64,000 nucleotides of DNA from assembly GCA_030247855.1 (NCBI GenBank), contig JAPDRN010000008.1:186001-250000 (forward strand). The letters run 5' to 3'. This stretch comes from Knufia peltigerae. Its lineage: Eukaryota; Ascomycota; Eurotiomycetes; Chaetothyriales; Trichomeriaceae. Below the pieces are notes generated by a model. It was not told the origin of the DNA and did not search any database. It saw nothing but the letters and a program-made list of their open reading frames with translations. Positions 23,782 through 33,702 of this stretch are shown piece after piece; position 1 is the first letter of the stretch; every line of letters begins with the position of its first letter. The translations under genes and the position numbers were made by a program.

Positions 23782-24498
23782 GCTCGCCTGCTCTTCGAGA
23801 CCAAGATGGACCAAACCCTCCACCTATTCCGACCAACGAGTCCTGACTATGAGGCTCTCGTGGATGCAGCTAGCTCATTCTAAGCTTGCCGACCAACCCC
23901 GTCACTGTTGGTCTTGGATGGTCGATACCGTCGCTTTCGTCTCGACGAAGACGAGCAGGCGTACAACATACGACTGGAGAATGGGAGCCAGTGGGTGGTG
24001 TTTCGCCGCTGCCCGAGTAACCTTTGATCCCAATAGTCGCTTGACCCACAAAGTCATGTGTCATATCTAGGATTGATGAGGCTTCTCTGTAATGACAACG
24101 GCAAATACAAGCCAGTCTAGACCAGGACAGTGTATAAAGGAACATGGCATCCAGAACAGTGCCTTAGTACAACTTCTATACTCCATAAGAAAAGTCTTAA
24201 TACTACAAAATGAATATGATGCGACTCGCGTTGATTGTGGGTAACCATTTATCTACATCTCTCCTGGTATCCATCTGAATCTGTCTTTTGAAAAAGGGGT
24301 ATCGAGTGTGCCAAAACAAAACCCAAACCACTGTACCATGCATGCTATGCTGGAGCCACGCCTTGCTATATATACTCGAAGTCATTTTGCACCGTGTCAA
24401 AAAGGTTTGATGCACAATTCCCAATTCACTTATTGTCAATTCCAAATCCAATCCCCTCGTTTCTCCGTTCTCCGTTTTTCTGTATGTTGAACCCATCA
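23782..24498. other. Convergent intergenic region with same-frame coding-like remnant
   Basis: 717 bp between the 3' ends of EMC3 and RanGAP. From 23782 to 24027 the EMC3 frame continues through one TAA (23881) to a TGA (24025). It has codon use resembling coding sequence but no domain that I know. The rest (24030-24498) shows nothing and should be the 3' UTRs. Confidence 0.5.
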
Positions 24499-25761
24499 TC
24501 ACAAAGCCTTTTCGAGTTTACTAGCCAGCTCATCGACGTCGGCGTCCTTCCTCTCGGCCACTGGGGCCTCCTCGGCCTGCTCGTCCAGCTCGACGAGCTT
24601 GGCACGTACTTCGTCTGCTTCCTCCTCCTCCTCATGCTCCTCCTCCTCCTCCTCGTCGCTGTCTTCGCCCTCGAGCTCGTCGAGTTCGTCCAGACCCCAG
24701 TGTTCGTCCGGGTCGTCGTCCTTGCCGTGCTCGTCCTTGCGCTCGCTCAGCAGCTCGCTCAGCGCCTCGATCGACGGGTCCTCCTCGTCGAACTTGTTCC
24801 CGTTGAGCTCGACGCGCCTCAGTTTGGGCAAGCCGTCCTTCGCCGCCTGCACCAGCGCCTTGACGCCCGCCGGGTTGATGTCGTTGTACTGCAACCTCAA
24901 AATCTCGACCCCACCGTTTCCGCCCGACGCGAGCGACTCGAAGACCCGCACGGCGCCCCGTCCGCCCAGGAGACTGTCGCCCACGCCCAGTTCCCTCAGG
25001 CCGGACCAACCCTCGAGCGTCTTCGCGAGTGCGAGGGCGCCCTTGAGCGTGAACGTGTTGTCCTGCATGTCGAGGACCTCGAGGTGCTCACAGTGGCGCA
25101 GGCCCGAGGAGATCAGGTGCGAAATACCCTCGGGCCGGATCCCGTTCTGTGTCATCTTCACGCTCTTGATGCCCTTCTTGTGCGCCTCGTACGCCTTGGC
25201 CCAGGCGGCCATGCTGCCGTTCTCGAGTCGGTTGCGGCCGCAGACGATGCTCTCGAGGTGGGGCACGTCCTTGCCCTGCCTCCGGGCGGCTTCTTTGCGC
25301 TCGGCGAGGGCGACGAGCGCCTCGGCTATGGACGTCCCCGCGATGGGGCCCATGCCGTTGTTGTTCAGGACGAGGTGTTTCAGGGGCACGTGTTTGGAGA
25401 GGAAGTCGACGAGAGGGTCCTTTGTGTTGAGCCCGAACGCGTTGTCGCTCAGGTCTATCGTGTGGAGGTTGGGGCATTCGAGCAGCGCCGTCAAGAGGGA
25501 CGAGAGCGCCGGGGGGATCTCCTCGAGCAGTCTGGAGGTGAAGATGTCGTGGAGGTCGGCGCTCCGGAGGGTGCTCTTGGACGAGAGTATGGGCGCGAGG
25601 GCTTCGCATGCCGACACACCGAGCGTGTTGCCCGAGAGGTCGATGTGTGTGACGTTGGAAGACTCTTGGAGGGGTGCGATGTGTTTCTCAATGTCCTCCT
25701 TGGTGTCAAGTTTGAGGCCTTTGCCGGCGAGAGAAAACGTTTCGCCAGCCATGACAGTCAA
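24499..25761 (-). CDS. RNA1: Ran GTPase-activating protein 1
   Basis: Cytoplasmic GAP that triggers GTP hydrolysis on Ran and so sets the RanGTP gradient for nuclear transport. It has 420 residues and no intron. Leucine-rich repeats run from HIDLSGNTLG (~39) to RRVELNGNKFDEEDPSIE (~335). Diagnostic positions include DIFTSR (Arg77, aligning with the catalytic-region Arg of S. pombe Rna1 in DIFTGR), HTIDLSDNAFG, LVLNNNGMGP, ICGRNRLENGS and MTQNGIRPEGI. The LRR block is followed by a long Glu/Asp run at ~355-385, encoded by a GAG-rich tract, and a short amphipathic tail. The next in-frame Met (MAGETF, 25749) is an alternative start. Long antisense frames over this GC-rich gene are shadows. Confidence 0.95.
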   Translation of the reverse strand: MTVMAGETFSLAGKGLKLDTKEDIEKHIAPLQESSNVTHIDLSGNTLGVSACEALAPILSSKSTLRSADLHDIFTSRLLEEIPPALSSLLTALLECPNLHTIDLSDNAFGLNTKDPLVDFLSKHVPLKHLVLNNNGMGPIAGTSIAEALVALAERKEAARRQGKDVPHLESIVCGRNRLENGSMAAWAKAYEAHKKGIKSVKMTQNGIRPEGISHLISSGLRHCEHLEVLDMQDNTFTLKGALALAKTLEGWSGLRELGVGDSLLGGRGAVRVFESLASGGNGGVEILRLQYNDINPAGVKALVQAAKDGLPKLRRVELNGNKFDEEDPSIEALSELLSERKDEHGKDDDPDEHWGLDELDELEGEDSDEEEEEEHEEEEEADEVRAKLVELDEQAEEAPVAERKDADVDELASKLEKAL

Positions 25762-26109
25762 TTTCTAGAGGAATTCGAAATGACTAGGTGATGATATAAT
25801 TCAAACGGTAAAGAAAAGGCACGTTTGTTCGAGCAGAGGGAGGCAACAGATGTGTGTGTCTTGGACCCTGGGTCTTTCAAAACAAATAATCCCAGTAATT
25901 GCCCTGTCCGATTCTAGAATCTTGGAGGGGTGGGAGCCTCGGCTTGGCATACGTAGCCTTGTCCGCCTTCCCGTGGCTTTCATGCCACATGGCTGTCACC
26001 TCCTCCCCCTTTTTCATGCTGCGGTGTCTCAAGAATGATAAGAGGTAAACAGTCGTATAGAGTTTACAGGATATGCTAATTAATGTCATACAGCAGACAC
26101 CTACATACA
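25762..26109. other. Gap between tandem minus-strand genes
   Basis: 348 bp that should contain the RanGAP promoter and the 3' UTR of the 603-residue gene. No element recognised. Confidence 0.55.
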
Positions 26110-27921
26110 TCACTCGGCTTGAAGCCCGTCAACAATCCTTCCCATCCTGTCGCCACTCTCAACGAGCAGGATCCATGCCTCGTCGCTCCTGTTCTCTCCT
26201 TTTCTAGGCCTCTTCCCCTCGAAACTATCAACAACCTTACTCATCCTTTTCTTAATGCCCCTGTACACTGCCGCTGTCAGATCGTCCTCACGCTTCAGTT
26301 CTCCGAGCTGGGCCAGACTTCTAGTCAATGCCTCTAACAGCAGAGATACCCGTGCATTTGCATCAACGGTATTTTTTCCTGCTGCAAAGGGGAGATACTC
26401 CTCGGTCAACTTCTGCTGTGACAGTAGCACGTCACTTCGGATCGATGGTGCAGAGTTCTCCAGGATTCGCTGTAGCAGGGATTCGCAGAGAAGTGCTTCT
26501 GTCTGCGGGTCGAAAACTTGACTTTGCATTCGACTTACGCCGTGTGAATTCGGTTCGGTGGATGGAGCCGTGAGAATGATTCCGGCAAACACTGACAGAG
26601 GTAAGGGCTTGATAAACTCAACGAAAAGTGTTAATAGCTCCTCCATATCTGGAAATGTGGTAGGACTCGTTGCCGTCAAAGTAGGGTGCTCTGACACATA
26701 TGTCAATAGCCGTAACAACCTCATCCGTAGATTTAGTGCTTCTATATCACCCAGGCACGCGACGTTTGTGTTATCGGCACCATCCTGGTAGTCATTCCTC
26801 AGACTGCCAGCGCTAGTTTTGGGCGTGACCTTTGCACTCGGCGTGTGAGGGCGGCTTCCCGCCCGCCGTAGACGTTTGGCGGGCCGTCCAGACGCGGTCG
26901 TACCTGTTGCGGTACTCGCATTGTCATCGTCGGAAAGTTCACTCTCGTCGCGCATGAGATAGTCACCATATATATCTGCATCGATGTCCACATCTTCGCG
27001 CTTGGCTACCGTTTTGGTATCTTGTTTGGTGGGCGGTTTGAGTTCGTGAGCAAAGATAGGACGAAACTCAGACATCGGCCGAGTGCTGCCGTCAGCGAAG
27101 ATGGCTCGCAGGATGCGTCGGGCTTTGGCGTGACCGCCCGAGGCCAGCTCTATGTAGTTCCACAACAGGCTCTCTTCTGGAGTAGACGAAGGGCCACCGG
27201 TACGAAGGCTCCAGTCCCTTTCAAGTACATCTATGAGAAATGTCAGGAGGGAGTTGTAATGGGCCCAACGGGAAGCATGAACTGTCGACGGCATCGCTAG
27301 GGAAGAGCAATTGAGAGCCCAGCCGACCAAATGCCAGAAATCTTCACAGCATGTGAAGAGAGACTGTGAAGAAGCGTAGGGGGTGTTGAGGTCCGTGGAT
27401 GTGACAGAATGGTTGTCCGAGTGATACTCTTCATCATCATCATCGTAGCGCGTGGTGCTGGTGTGACGAGAGTTGCGGCTATCATATCTATGAAAACCAA
27501 ATGCCGTTGGAAAGTCTGCATTTATAGGTCCGGCAAGGGAGCTTACAAGGCGCAGGAGTCGAAGGGCAGAGTTGGCCTGGTCCCATTTCTCGCGCGAGTA
27601 TGTACGAGTGGTGAATACAGGATGGACCGAGATGGTGGCGGCGAGTGCGAGGTGTGGTGAAGGTGGGATCGTGACGGGTTTTAAAGGGTCGGCATGAGAT
27701 ACGCTATTGCTGACGATGGAGATGAGGAAGTTATATGCTTGGGTGAAAAGCCGTTCCTCATAGTATGTTTGAACGTGCTGGGAGAGTTCAAATGGGAACT
27801 CTGCTGCTGTTCGATATGTTGGACCGGTAGATGTAGTAGAGATTGGTTTGCTAAAGGATTGGTTTGGCGGCGGAGAGGAGAGGGGTGATGACACGAATGG
27901 TACCGTAGCACCTACAGCCAT
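26110..27921 (-). CDS. Unknown conserved-looking protein, possibly nuclear
   Basis: I do not recognise a named domain. The gene is intron-free and encodes 603 residues. The N-terminal half (~40-250) looks helical and folded, with FELSQHVQTYYEERLFTQAY, WDQANSALRLLRLVSSLAG and CCEDFWHLVGWALNCSS. A central acidic/Ser-Thr linker (~310-380) includes RPAKRLRRAGSRP, a plausible nuclear localisation signal. The C-terminal ~220 residues are again helical (LNLRMRLLRLLTYVSEHP, LLTLFVEFIKPLPLSVFAG). The start ATG at 27921 has no in-frame upstream rival. Helical repeats with a basic linker would suit a scaffold in a nuclear complex, but that is inference. No TM or signal peptide. Confidence 0.8.
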   Translation of the reverse strand: MAVGATVPFVSSPLSSPPPNQSFSKPISTTSTGPTYRTAAEFPFELSQHVQTYYEERLFTQAYNFLISIVSNSVSHADPLKPVTIPPSPHLALAATISVHPVFTTRTYSREKWDQANSALRLLRLVSSLAGPINADFPTAFGFHRYDSRNSRHTSTTRYDDDDEEYHSDNHSVTSTDLNTPYASSQSLFTCCEDFWHLVGWALNCSSLAMPSTVHASRWAHYNSLLTFLIDVLERDWSLRTGGPSSTPEESLLWNYIELASGGHAKARRILRAIFADGSTRPMSEFRPIFAHELKPPTKQDTKTVAKREDVDIDADIYGDYLMRDESELSDDDNASTATGTTASGRPAKRLRRAGSRPHTPSAKVTPKTSAGSLRNDYQDGADNTNVACLGDIEALNLRMRLLRLLTYVSEHPTLTATSPTTFPDMEELLTLFVEFIKPLPLSVFAGIILTAPSTEPNSHGVSRMQSQVFDPQTEALLCESLLQRILENSAPSIRSDVLLSQQKLTEEYLPFAAGKNTVDANARVSLLLEALTRSLAQLGELKREDDLTAAVYRGIKKRMSKVVDSFEGKRPRKGENRSDEAWILLVESGDRMGRIVDGLQAE

Positions 27922-28188
27922 GACTAAAGTAGTGTTCTGGCGATCATTGAAAGACAGCGATAGGGTCGCGGGGCGACAGAGTAAATGTTATCAGTGTCGT
28001 TATGGAAAATACCTGGAGTTGGACGTTTGAGTAGGGAGTAAGTTAAGAGGTCGCCAAAGCGACTAAGGTCCATCTAAAGGGTTAGTGTACTTAGGGAAGC
28101 AGAATTCAGAGGATCATTAAACACATTTAGGCGATAGAGGCGCCGGAAGCTTTGCCTAGACGGGCTAGTTAATAGTTAAGTCAAATAA
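27922..28188. promoter_or_regulatory. Compact divergent promoter region
   Basis: 267 bp between the start codons of the 603-residue gene (-) and the Zn2Cys6 regulator (+). Both promoters must lie here. If the regulator starts at 28318 instead, the region is 396 bp. Confidence 0.5.
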
Positions 28189-30671
28189 ATGACTTCCCTG
28201 AAGAATTACTGGTTAAACCAATCCTCCTTTGGTCTTGACTTCCCCGGATTTCCCACTTCATATTGTGCTTCACTTCCTCTGATGCGACCAGCATTCCAAG
28301 ATCGACGATTAAGCTCCATGTCTCAACTCGAGGTGACAAACAATCCGACACGGAGCAATACCACAGTGTTTACTGCCCCAGAAGCACCGTCACCATCAAC
28401 CCGACGTAAACGATCCAAGATCTCACTGGCTTGCAATAACTGCCGCTCTCGGAAGACCCGTTGTGATGGCAGACTGCCAGTCTGCCTTGCGTGTGACAAA
28501 CGACGAGTTGGGTCCACGTGTATTTTTGAGCGCCCTCTGCTTGACCTCCAAAAACAGGATGCAGAATCACGAACTCGGGTCCAGGATAGTCGAGGACCTT
28601 TCATTATCCAGTCGGAACCAACTCCGTTTGCTGTAGCCGAATCTCACGACGAGCAGTCGCAACACGAAACCAACGGGGAGCACCATGTCGATGGAGTTGC
28701 GACTGTCGCCGCTGAGAGCGACACGGCGCTATACGGTGGCTCTTCCACGATCAACCTCATTCGGCACATGGCGAAGAGAACCCACACCTTGGATGCATCC
28801 TCAGAAGCCACCAGCTCGAGGAAGAGACACCGCTGCCTCAACCAACGATCAATGGGTTACGTAGAGATTGTTCGCGAAATGGACGACAGTGCTGTTGTCT
28901 ATCCTGTTCGTCGCAACGCAGACGATTACCTTGCGTGTTACTGGGAATTCATTCATCCGGTCTTCCCCATCATCCACAGGCCGTCGCTGGAGAGGCAGTA
29001 CAGAGCCTTGTGGCTTCCAGGTCTTCCGAGCGTCGCTTTTGAGGAGAAGTCTGATGACAGCCAGAGTATTCTTGCATCGATGCTCAACTTGGTCTTTGCT
29101 CTAGGTTGCCAATTTAGCACACTGATTCCCTCCAGCAAAAGATCATCAATTGCCGACGACTTCTACCAGCGATCTAGGCGCCTTTTTGTTTTCGATGTGC
29201 TAGACTCATCGTCGTTACCTGCAGTACAGTTGCTGTTACTTCAGGGCGTCTATCTCCAATCTTCGAGGTATGCAACTCGCTGCTGGAACGTTGTCGGACT
29301 TGCAGTCAGGGTAGCACAGAGCCTGGGTCTGCATATCCATAGCGAGCGGGAAGGCGAGACACAGCTGGATCGTGAAATGAACCGCCGTGTTTGGCATACT
29401 TGTGTCATGCTAGACAGGTAGGCAAATCTATAAAGGCGATGCAAGAGACCACTAACACGAAGGAAGACTTCTTGCCATGACCTTTGGACGGCCGACTATG
29501 CTTCAAGATGCCGGTAATATTCCGATCCCTCTATCGATAGATGATGAATTTTTGCGCGACGATGGGGAGGAAGGGCTTCAGCCTGTGGATATTCCCTCCC
29601 GATTAGGCTTGTTTGTCTCATCCTGCAAGCTTTTCGAACATCTTGCAGAGATCTTGCGGACATTTTATACAGCGAATTCTGAGCCCGATGACCTAGTCGA
29701 AATTGTTCTGAGGCTCAACCGTCGACTTGATAATTTTGCGACATCGATACCAGACTACTTACAGACCTCAGAAGTATCACCACTGGATGTGTCAGAAAAG
29801 AACAATTGCGTCCACCTGCAACAGCAAGTGTTATACTGCAGGTATTTCTACCCCAGCGGAAAGCTTGTCCAGTCCTCACTTTGACTTAGGTTTCTCTATG
29901 TGCGGCTGCTCTTGTTACGGCCGCTTCTGCTTTCCACGATCCGGCACAGCCATCCACAATCCATCAAGTTCGGCAAAATGGACACTGAATCCTCGCTGGA
30001 TCGGCATTTAATCATCCAGTGCTGCAATTTATGTGTTCGAATGGCACATAGACTAATTGAGATCATCCACCAACATCTTGATACTGCATACAAGAGTAGC
30101 GGATGGCACTCGGTGTATTGTACGTTCAACATGGCGGTCTGCTCAGGATAGCGTTGACAATGCAGCAGTCACATTCGCGGCCATGATCACCTTGCTCGCC
30201 GCGATGCAATGTCCTGGAGATATACAAATACAGGATGCAGAGCAGTCTTTTGAAGTAAGTTGGGACCGTTGCCTACGAATTTTGAAACACTATGAAGAGC
30301 AAATCATCTCTGCGCCTCAAGCAATCCGGGCCCTCCAAAAGCTTAGAGTTCGAGCTTCTCGCTCCCAACCCTTATCCCAAAATCAACTGAACCCTAAAAA
30401 TATCTCTTCTCATGTTCGTTCGTCTCAAAGAGCCATTGAGGGGGGGAACAGTGCTCAAGAGACCGAGATGCAGCCCGCATACGCCGCGAACTACGTCGAT
30501 GCGGATGCCATTCCGACACTGAACTTCAGTCCATTTCTAACGTATGGGGTTGACGACATATCAGATGCTTGGTTTGGACAACACCTCCCTGACCTCGACT
30601 ATTTTGGACTGAATTTGAATTTGGATCACAATGCTACCACCCCGTCGTTGTCCTCTCTGTCTCAAAATTGA
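28189..30671 (+). CDS. Zn2Cys6 fungal transcription factor
   Basis: Nuclear DNA-binding regulator of ~778 residues. The binuclear zinc cluster has Cys82, 85, 92, 99, 102 and 111 (CNNCRSRKTRCDG, then PVCLACDKRRVGSTC), preceded by basic RRKRSK. A fungal_trans (PF04082-type) middle domain includes YLACYWEFIHPVFPIIHRP, a GLAVRVAQSLGLHIHSE stretch and MLDRLLAMTFGRP. That last signature forms only after splicing. I place introns at 29418-29466 (49 nt), 29842-29889 (48 nt) and 30120-30168 (49 nt). The last has a tandem acceptor at 30165/30168. Without it the frame breaks with a TAG at 30149. Possible starts are 28189, 28282 and 28318; the zinc cluster is included in all. The gene converges with the FAD monooxygenase, which may be its target (inference). 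Confidence 0.9.
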
Positions 30672-30679
30672 CGGCAACC

Positions 30680-32166
30680 CTATGAGCTTTTCAGCCTTCT
30701 ATGAAGCTCCGCTCTCGCCTTTTCGCAAGCTTCCGGAACATCAAAGTCTCCAATGATGGCGTTCTGTCTGTTGATCTCCGACTCGATTTTGTCGAAGTCC
30801 CTTCCGACACCCTTTGCTCGCCACTCGTAGCAGTCGCCGATATGTCGACTGGCTTGCACCAGCCACTGACCTCTGTCTTTCCTTTCGGCATCGAAGGTCG
30901 CGAACACGGCCTCCAGATCTTGAGGCTCTCGGACAATCTCGTCGGCCAGGAGTTCGGCAAGGACGGCACTGTCTTCGATGCAGAAACCCGCGCCAGCACC
31001 GTGATGCGGGGACGTTGCATGTGCAGCATCTCCCGTGATGCAGATGCGTCCCTTGTACATGGTAGGAACCGGATGTTCTCCAAGATCAAAGATGGCCCAC
31101 TGCAATGCAGTCAGTCAAGGGTGGTATGTCAACGTTATATTCTCATGTTACTTACGACATCAAGATCTGGTTTCGTCAATTTCAACAAACTGATGACGTT
31201 GGTTCCATATTCAGCAAAGTCACGGAGGGCGTCTTCCCGTTTGGCAGGCCTTGTGAGCTTGTTGAAATCTGGCCACTCTTCTGGAGTCGTTCGAAATGCA
31301 ACAATATTCAGCGTTCGACCGTGGTCAACGGGAAATGTCAAGACATGGCCATCAGGGCCCATCTGTGGCAAGTCAGCGGGGTTTTTGCAGCATAATACGA
31401 GTAGGAGATAACTCACATGCATGCATGAATTCTGCGCTAGTTCTTCACCGATCGCTTCGATCGCCTTGTCCATCGGGGCCAGGCCCCGATAAGCATACTT
31501 GTGTGTATACACTGGACGCGCAGAAGGGTGGTCTCGGCCGACAATAATCTGTCTCACCGTTGATTTGATACCGTCACAACCAATGATAGCATCCGTTTCT
31601 GCCGATGTCTCATCTTCAAACTCCATGACCAGTCTACCATTGCTGTTTTGCTCGACCGCTTTCAACCTTTTGCCGAATCGAGCAATGTCTTTGGGCACCA
31701 AATGCACCATCTCATCGAGATACCTTGCTCGATGTACACCGCTCTGGCCGTTCTTGGTCTTGATCGTGAAGGCTATATCTTGTCCTTTGCGGCCTTCAGG
31801 GGGATTTGCCAGGCCGTTGAGATAATCAAACCAGACCTTTTGTTTGGACGGCCAGGTATTGCTCGTGCGGATCTTCTCGTACGCCCTGTACACACCCTCG
31901 TGGCAGACCTTCATAGCCTGGACCGCGTTGGGACTGAAGGACACGCCGGCACCTATTTCACCAAACTGTGGTGCTTGTTCGTAGATTGTGATGGGTACGC
32001 CACGGTGGTACAGTGCAATGGCTAGTGTCAACCCTGCAATGCCACCGCCAACGACAGCGACCTCAAAGTTCTTCCTGGGTTTCATCATGTTTGTCGAAGT
32101 CGGAGGATGACCAGGTGTACTCAGATGTCTAGATATGCTCGAGAGTCGTTCGATGCTATTAGACAT
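30680..32166 (-). CDS. FAD-dependent aromatic monooxygenase, salicylate hydroxylase-like
   Basis: Single-component flavoprotein hydroxylase that would use NAD(P)H, O2 and FAD on an aromatic acid. Splicing of introns 31363-31416 (54 nt) and 31100-31155 (56 nt) gives 458 residues. The N-terminal Rossmann motif is VAVVGGGIAGLTLA (GxGxxG from ~residue 40). The NADPH/FAD DG motif is AIIGCDGIKSTVR, and the FAD-ribityl GD motif is ITGDAAHATSPHHGAGA. These three motifs define the class A family. HHGAGAGFCIEDSAVLAELL is typical of salicylate or 6-hydroxynicotinate-type hydroxylases. The open frame reaches 32253. ATGs at 32166 and 32088 are possible; homologues usually start close to the Rossmann strand, so 32088 is quite possible. 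The substrate is not determined. Confidence 0.92.
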
Positions 32167-32860
32167 TGTCGTCTCGGCGACCACGACTGACGGAATGCCT
32201 CTAGGACAGAGGACTATTATATACTTCAAGCGGTGCCAGCGATCCCCGCGCAATCCGATCGTTCAAGGATGCCACTCCACGGGTCCAGCTACTCGGCTGA
32301 TTCCTTTGCAACGTGCATACCAGAAGATGGTGATGATCCTGGTAAGAGAGCGGTGACATTCAGGGAGCCGTGGTCATTATCGGGGCTGATGTATGAGATG
32401 AATCGAATTACCGATCCCCGGGTGCCGACAGCCGTTCCGATGCGTGAGGGTTTTGGTGAGCAATGTCGGAAAAATCCCGACTCTACCTGAAGTCATCCCG
32501 AACATTTGTTAGCAGTACTCCAAAAGCCTGACGGTACTTGAAGCCTCTCTAGTGACGAGTTCTATCCTCCGTACGGTGTAACTCATGTCGGGGGTGGCAA
32601 ATGAGGAGTCAAGAGCGTCTGTGGCTTGCCTTGAATACATCTACTGCCAATTCCATTGAACACTGCAGAGGCATTGTCATTTTTCTTCACGGCATATATA
32701 CGTATGTATATTGAATGTTGGAACGCGCTCCTATATAACTGCCTGCGTTTGCTTGACCCAGAAAAGGGATTGGCAAGCATAGGCACGTCCAAAAAAATAC
32801 GGGAAGAAAAACCAAAAACAATAAAAATAACAAGGCGAAGCACCACCACGTTTAGAACTG
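32167..32860. other. Upstream region of the monooxygenase
   Basis: About 690 bp up to the tRNA gene. It should carry the monooxygenase promoter. CTCCGTACGG at 32567-32576 is a relative of the ACTCCGTA motif. The A-rich stretch at 32790-32830 reads as T-runs on the minus strand and may end the tRNA transcript. Confidence 0.5.
32823..32827 (-). terminator. Candidate RNA polymerase III terminator of the tRNA
   Basis: The first run of at least four T residues downstream of the tRNA 3' end on its strand is a TTTTT at 32823-32827, 33 nt past the acceptor stem. Further T-runs follow. Confidence 0.5.
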
Positions 32861-32983
32861 TGGCGGCGCCCGGAATCGAACCGGGATCGGATCGGAGCTG
32901 GGAAACACCATGATATACGGCCAAAGAAGAGCTGTACGATGAATAACCACAACGATACATGCTGACCATTACACCACGCCACC
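32861..32983 (-). tRNA. tRNA-His (anticodon GTG) with a 51-nt intron
   Basis: On the minus strand GGTGGCG (5') pairs with CGCCGCC (3') in a 7-bp acceptor stem with one G-T wobble. The A box TGGTGTAATGG and the T arm CCCGG-TTCGATT-CCGGG (B box GGTTCGATTCC) are clear. The anticodon loop reads TTGTGG, then an intron at 32896-32946 follows position 37, the canonical eukaryotic intron site. The 3' exon resumes with C-CGATC. The anticodon stem is TATCG/CGATC with a terminal T-C mismatch. The discriminator base is A. The mature length is 72 nt before G-1 and CCA addition. The structure is convincing; the exact intron ends, and so the identity, are slightly less certain. Confidence 0.8.
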
Positions 32984-33702
32984 CGCCTGAATGTGTCGAT
33001 TTTTTGAGCCCTTTAATATTCAAAGGACAAAAAGTTTTCAAAGTGCGGGGGCATTCTGATCACACGTGAACTTGGCTCTGTAGGTGCGTTGGCGGGGCGC
33101 AAATCTCCGGGATGACGATTGTGTCTTGGGCACTAGCTGCCCTAAGTAGCTCGGCATGCGCAAACTACCCACAGGGTATTCCATAGGCCCCGACTCTGGA
33201 GAGGTAGGGATTCAAGGACGAGGGTTTCAGTATAAAATGAATGCCTGCCCAGGTCGGGGAAATGGAAGAGCTCTTGTGCACTGAGAGACCGCGTGTCCGG
33301 CGAAAGCCTTTTTGGAGTACCCAGGTAAGGTAAAATACATACGAAGATAACTCACAGTCATACCCTGAAGACCACGGAGTAGACCAGCTCGATAGTCCAG
33401 ATCTTGCAACCACGCTCAACCTGGAATAATATATATCTTTGAACTCGGTCTCCATCCTCCAAGGGCGAGTGACTTGGTGCTTTTGATGTTCATTGATTGC
33501 GCGTCTGTCTGACAAGTGAGTTTTCGCAAGCGAATACATATTCGGAATCTTCAGGCGTCCCAATTTTTGGTACAGGACAAAAGAAGGTCTACCCGCCTGG
33601 CAAGTAAGACTCAGTTTTTGTGCCCTTTCCAGAATCTCTTGTATCTCCAGGTTGTGGGGAATAGCCAGTGTACTTCGATTGCAAGCCTGCTCGAGACACA
33701 AC
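32984..33702. other. Region upstream of the SDR gene
   Basis: About 720 bp between divergent tRNA and SDR genes. Short minus-strand frames overlap the SDR start and look like shadows. Nothing else seen. Confidence 0.5.

Noticed and set aside
24394..25791. Long plus-strand frames (465 and 389 codons) opposite RanGAP
   Set aside because: Antisense shadows of a GC-rich coding sequence; the products are Ser- or Leu-rich low complexity with no domain, while the minus strand encodes clear RanGAP.
30120..30151. Apparent frameshift and stop in the Zn2Cys6 regulator, suggesting a pseudogene
   Set aside because: A 46- or 49-nt intron with GTACGT donor and GCAGCAG acceptor restores a normal fungal_trans domain.
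32583..33041. 152-codon minus-strand frame across the tRNA gene
   Set aside because: The tRNA structure explains the sequence; the frame has no coding signature.
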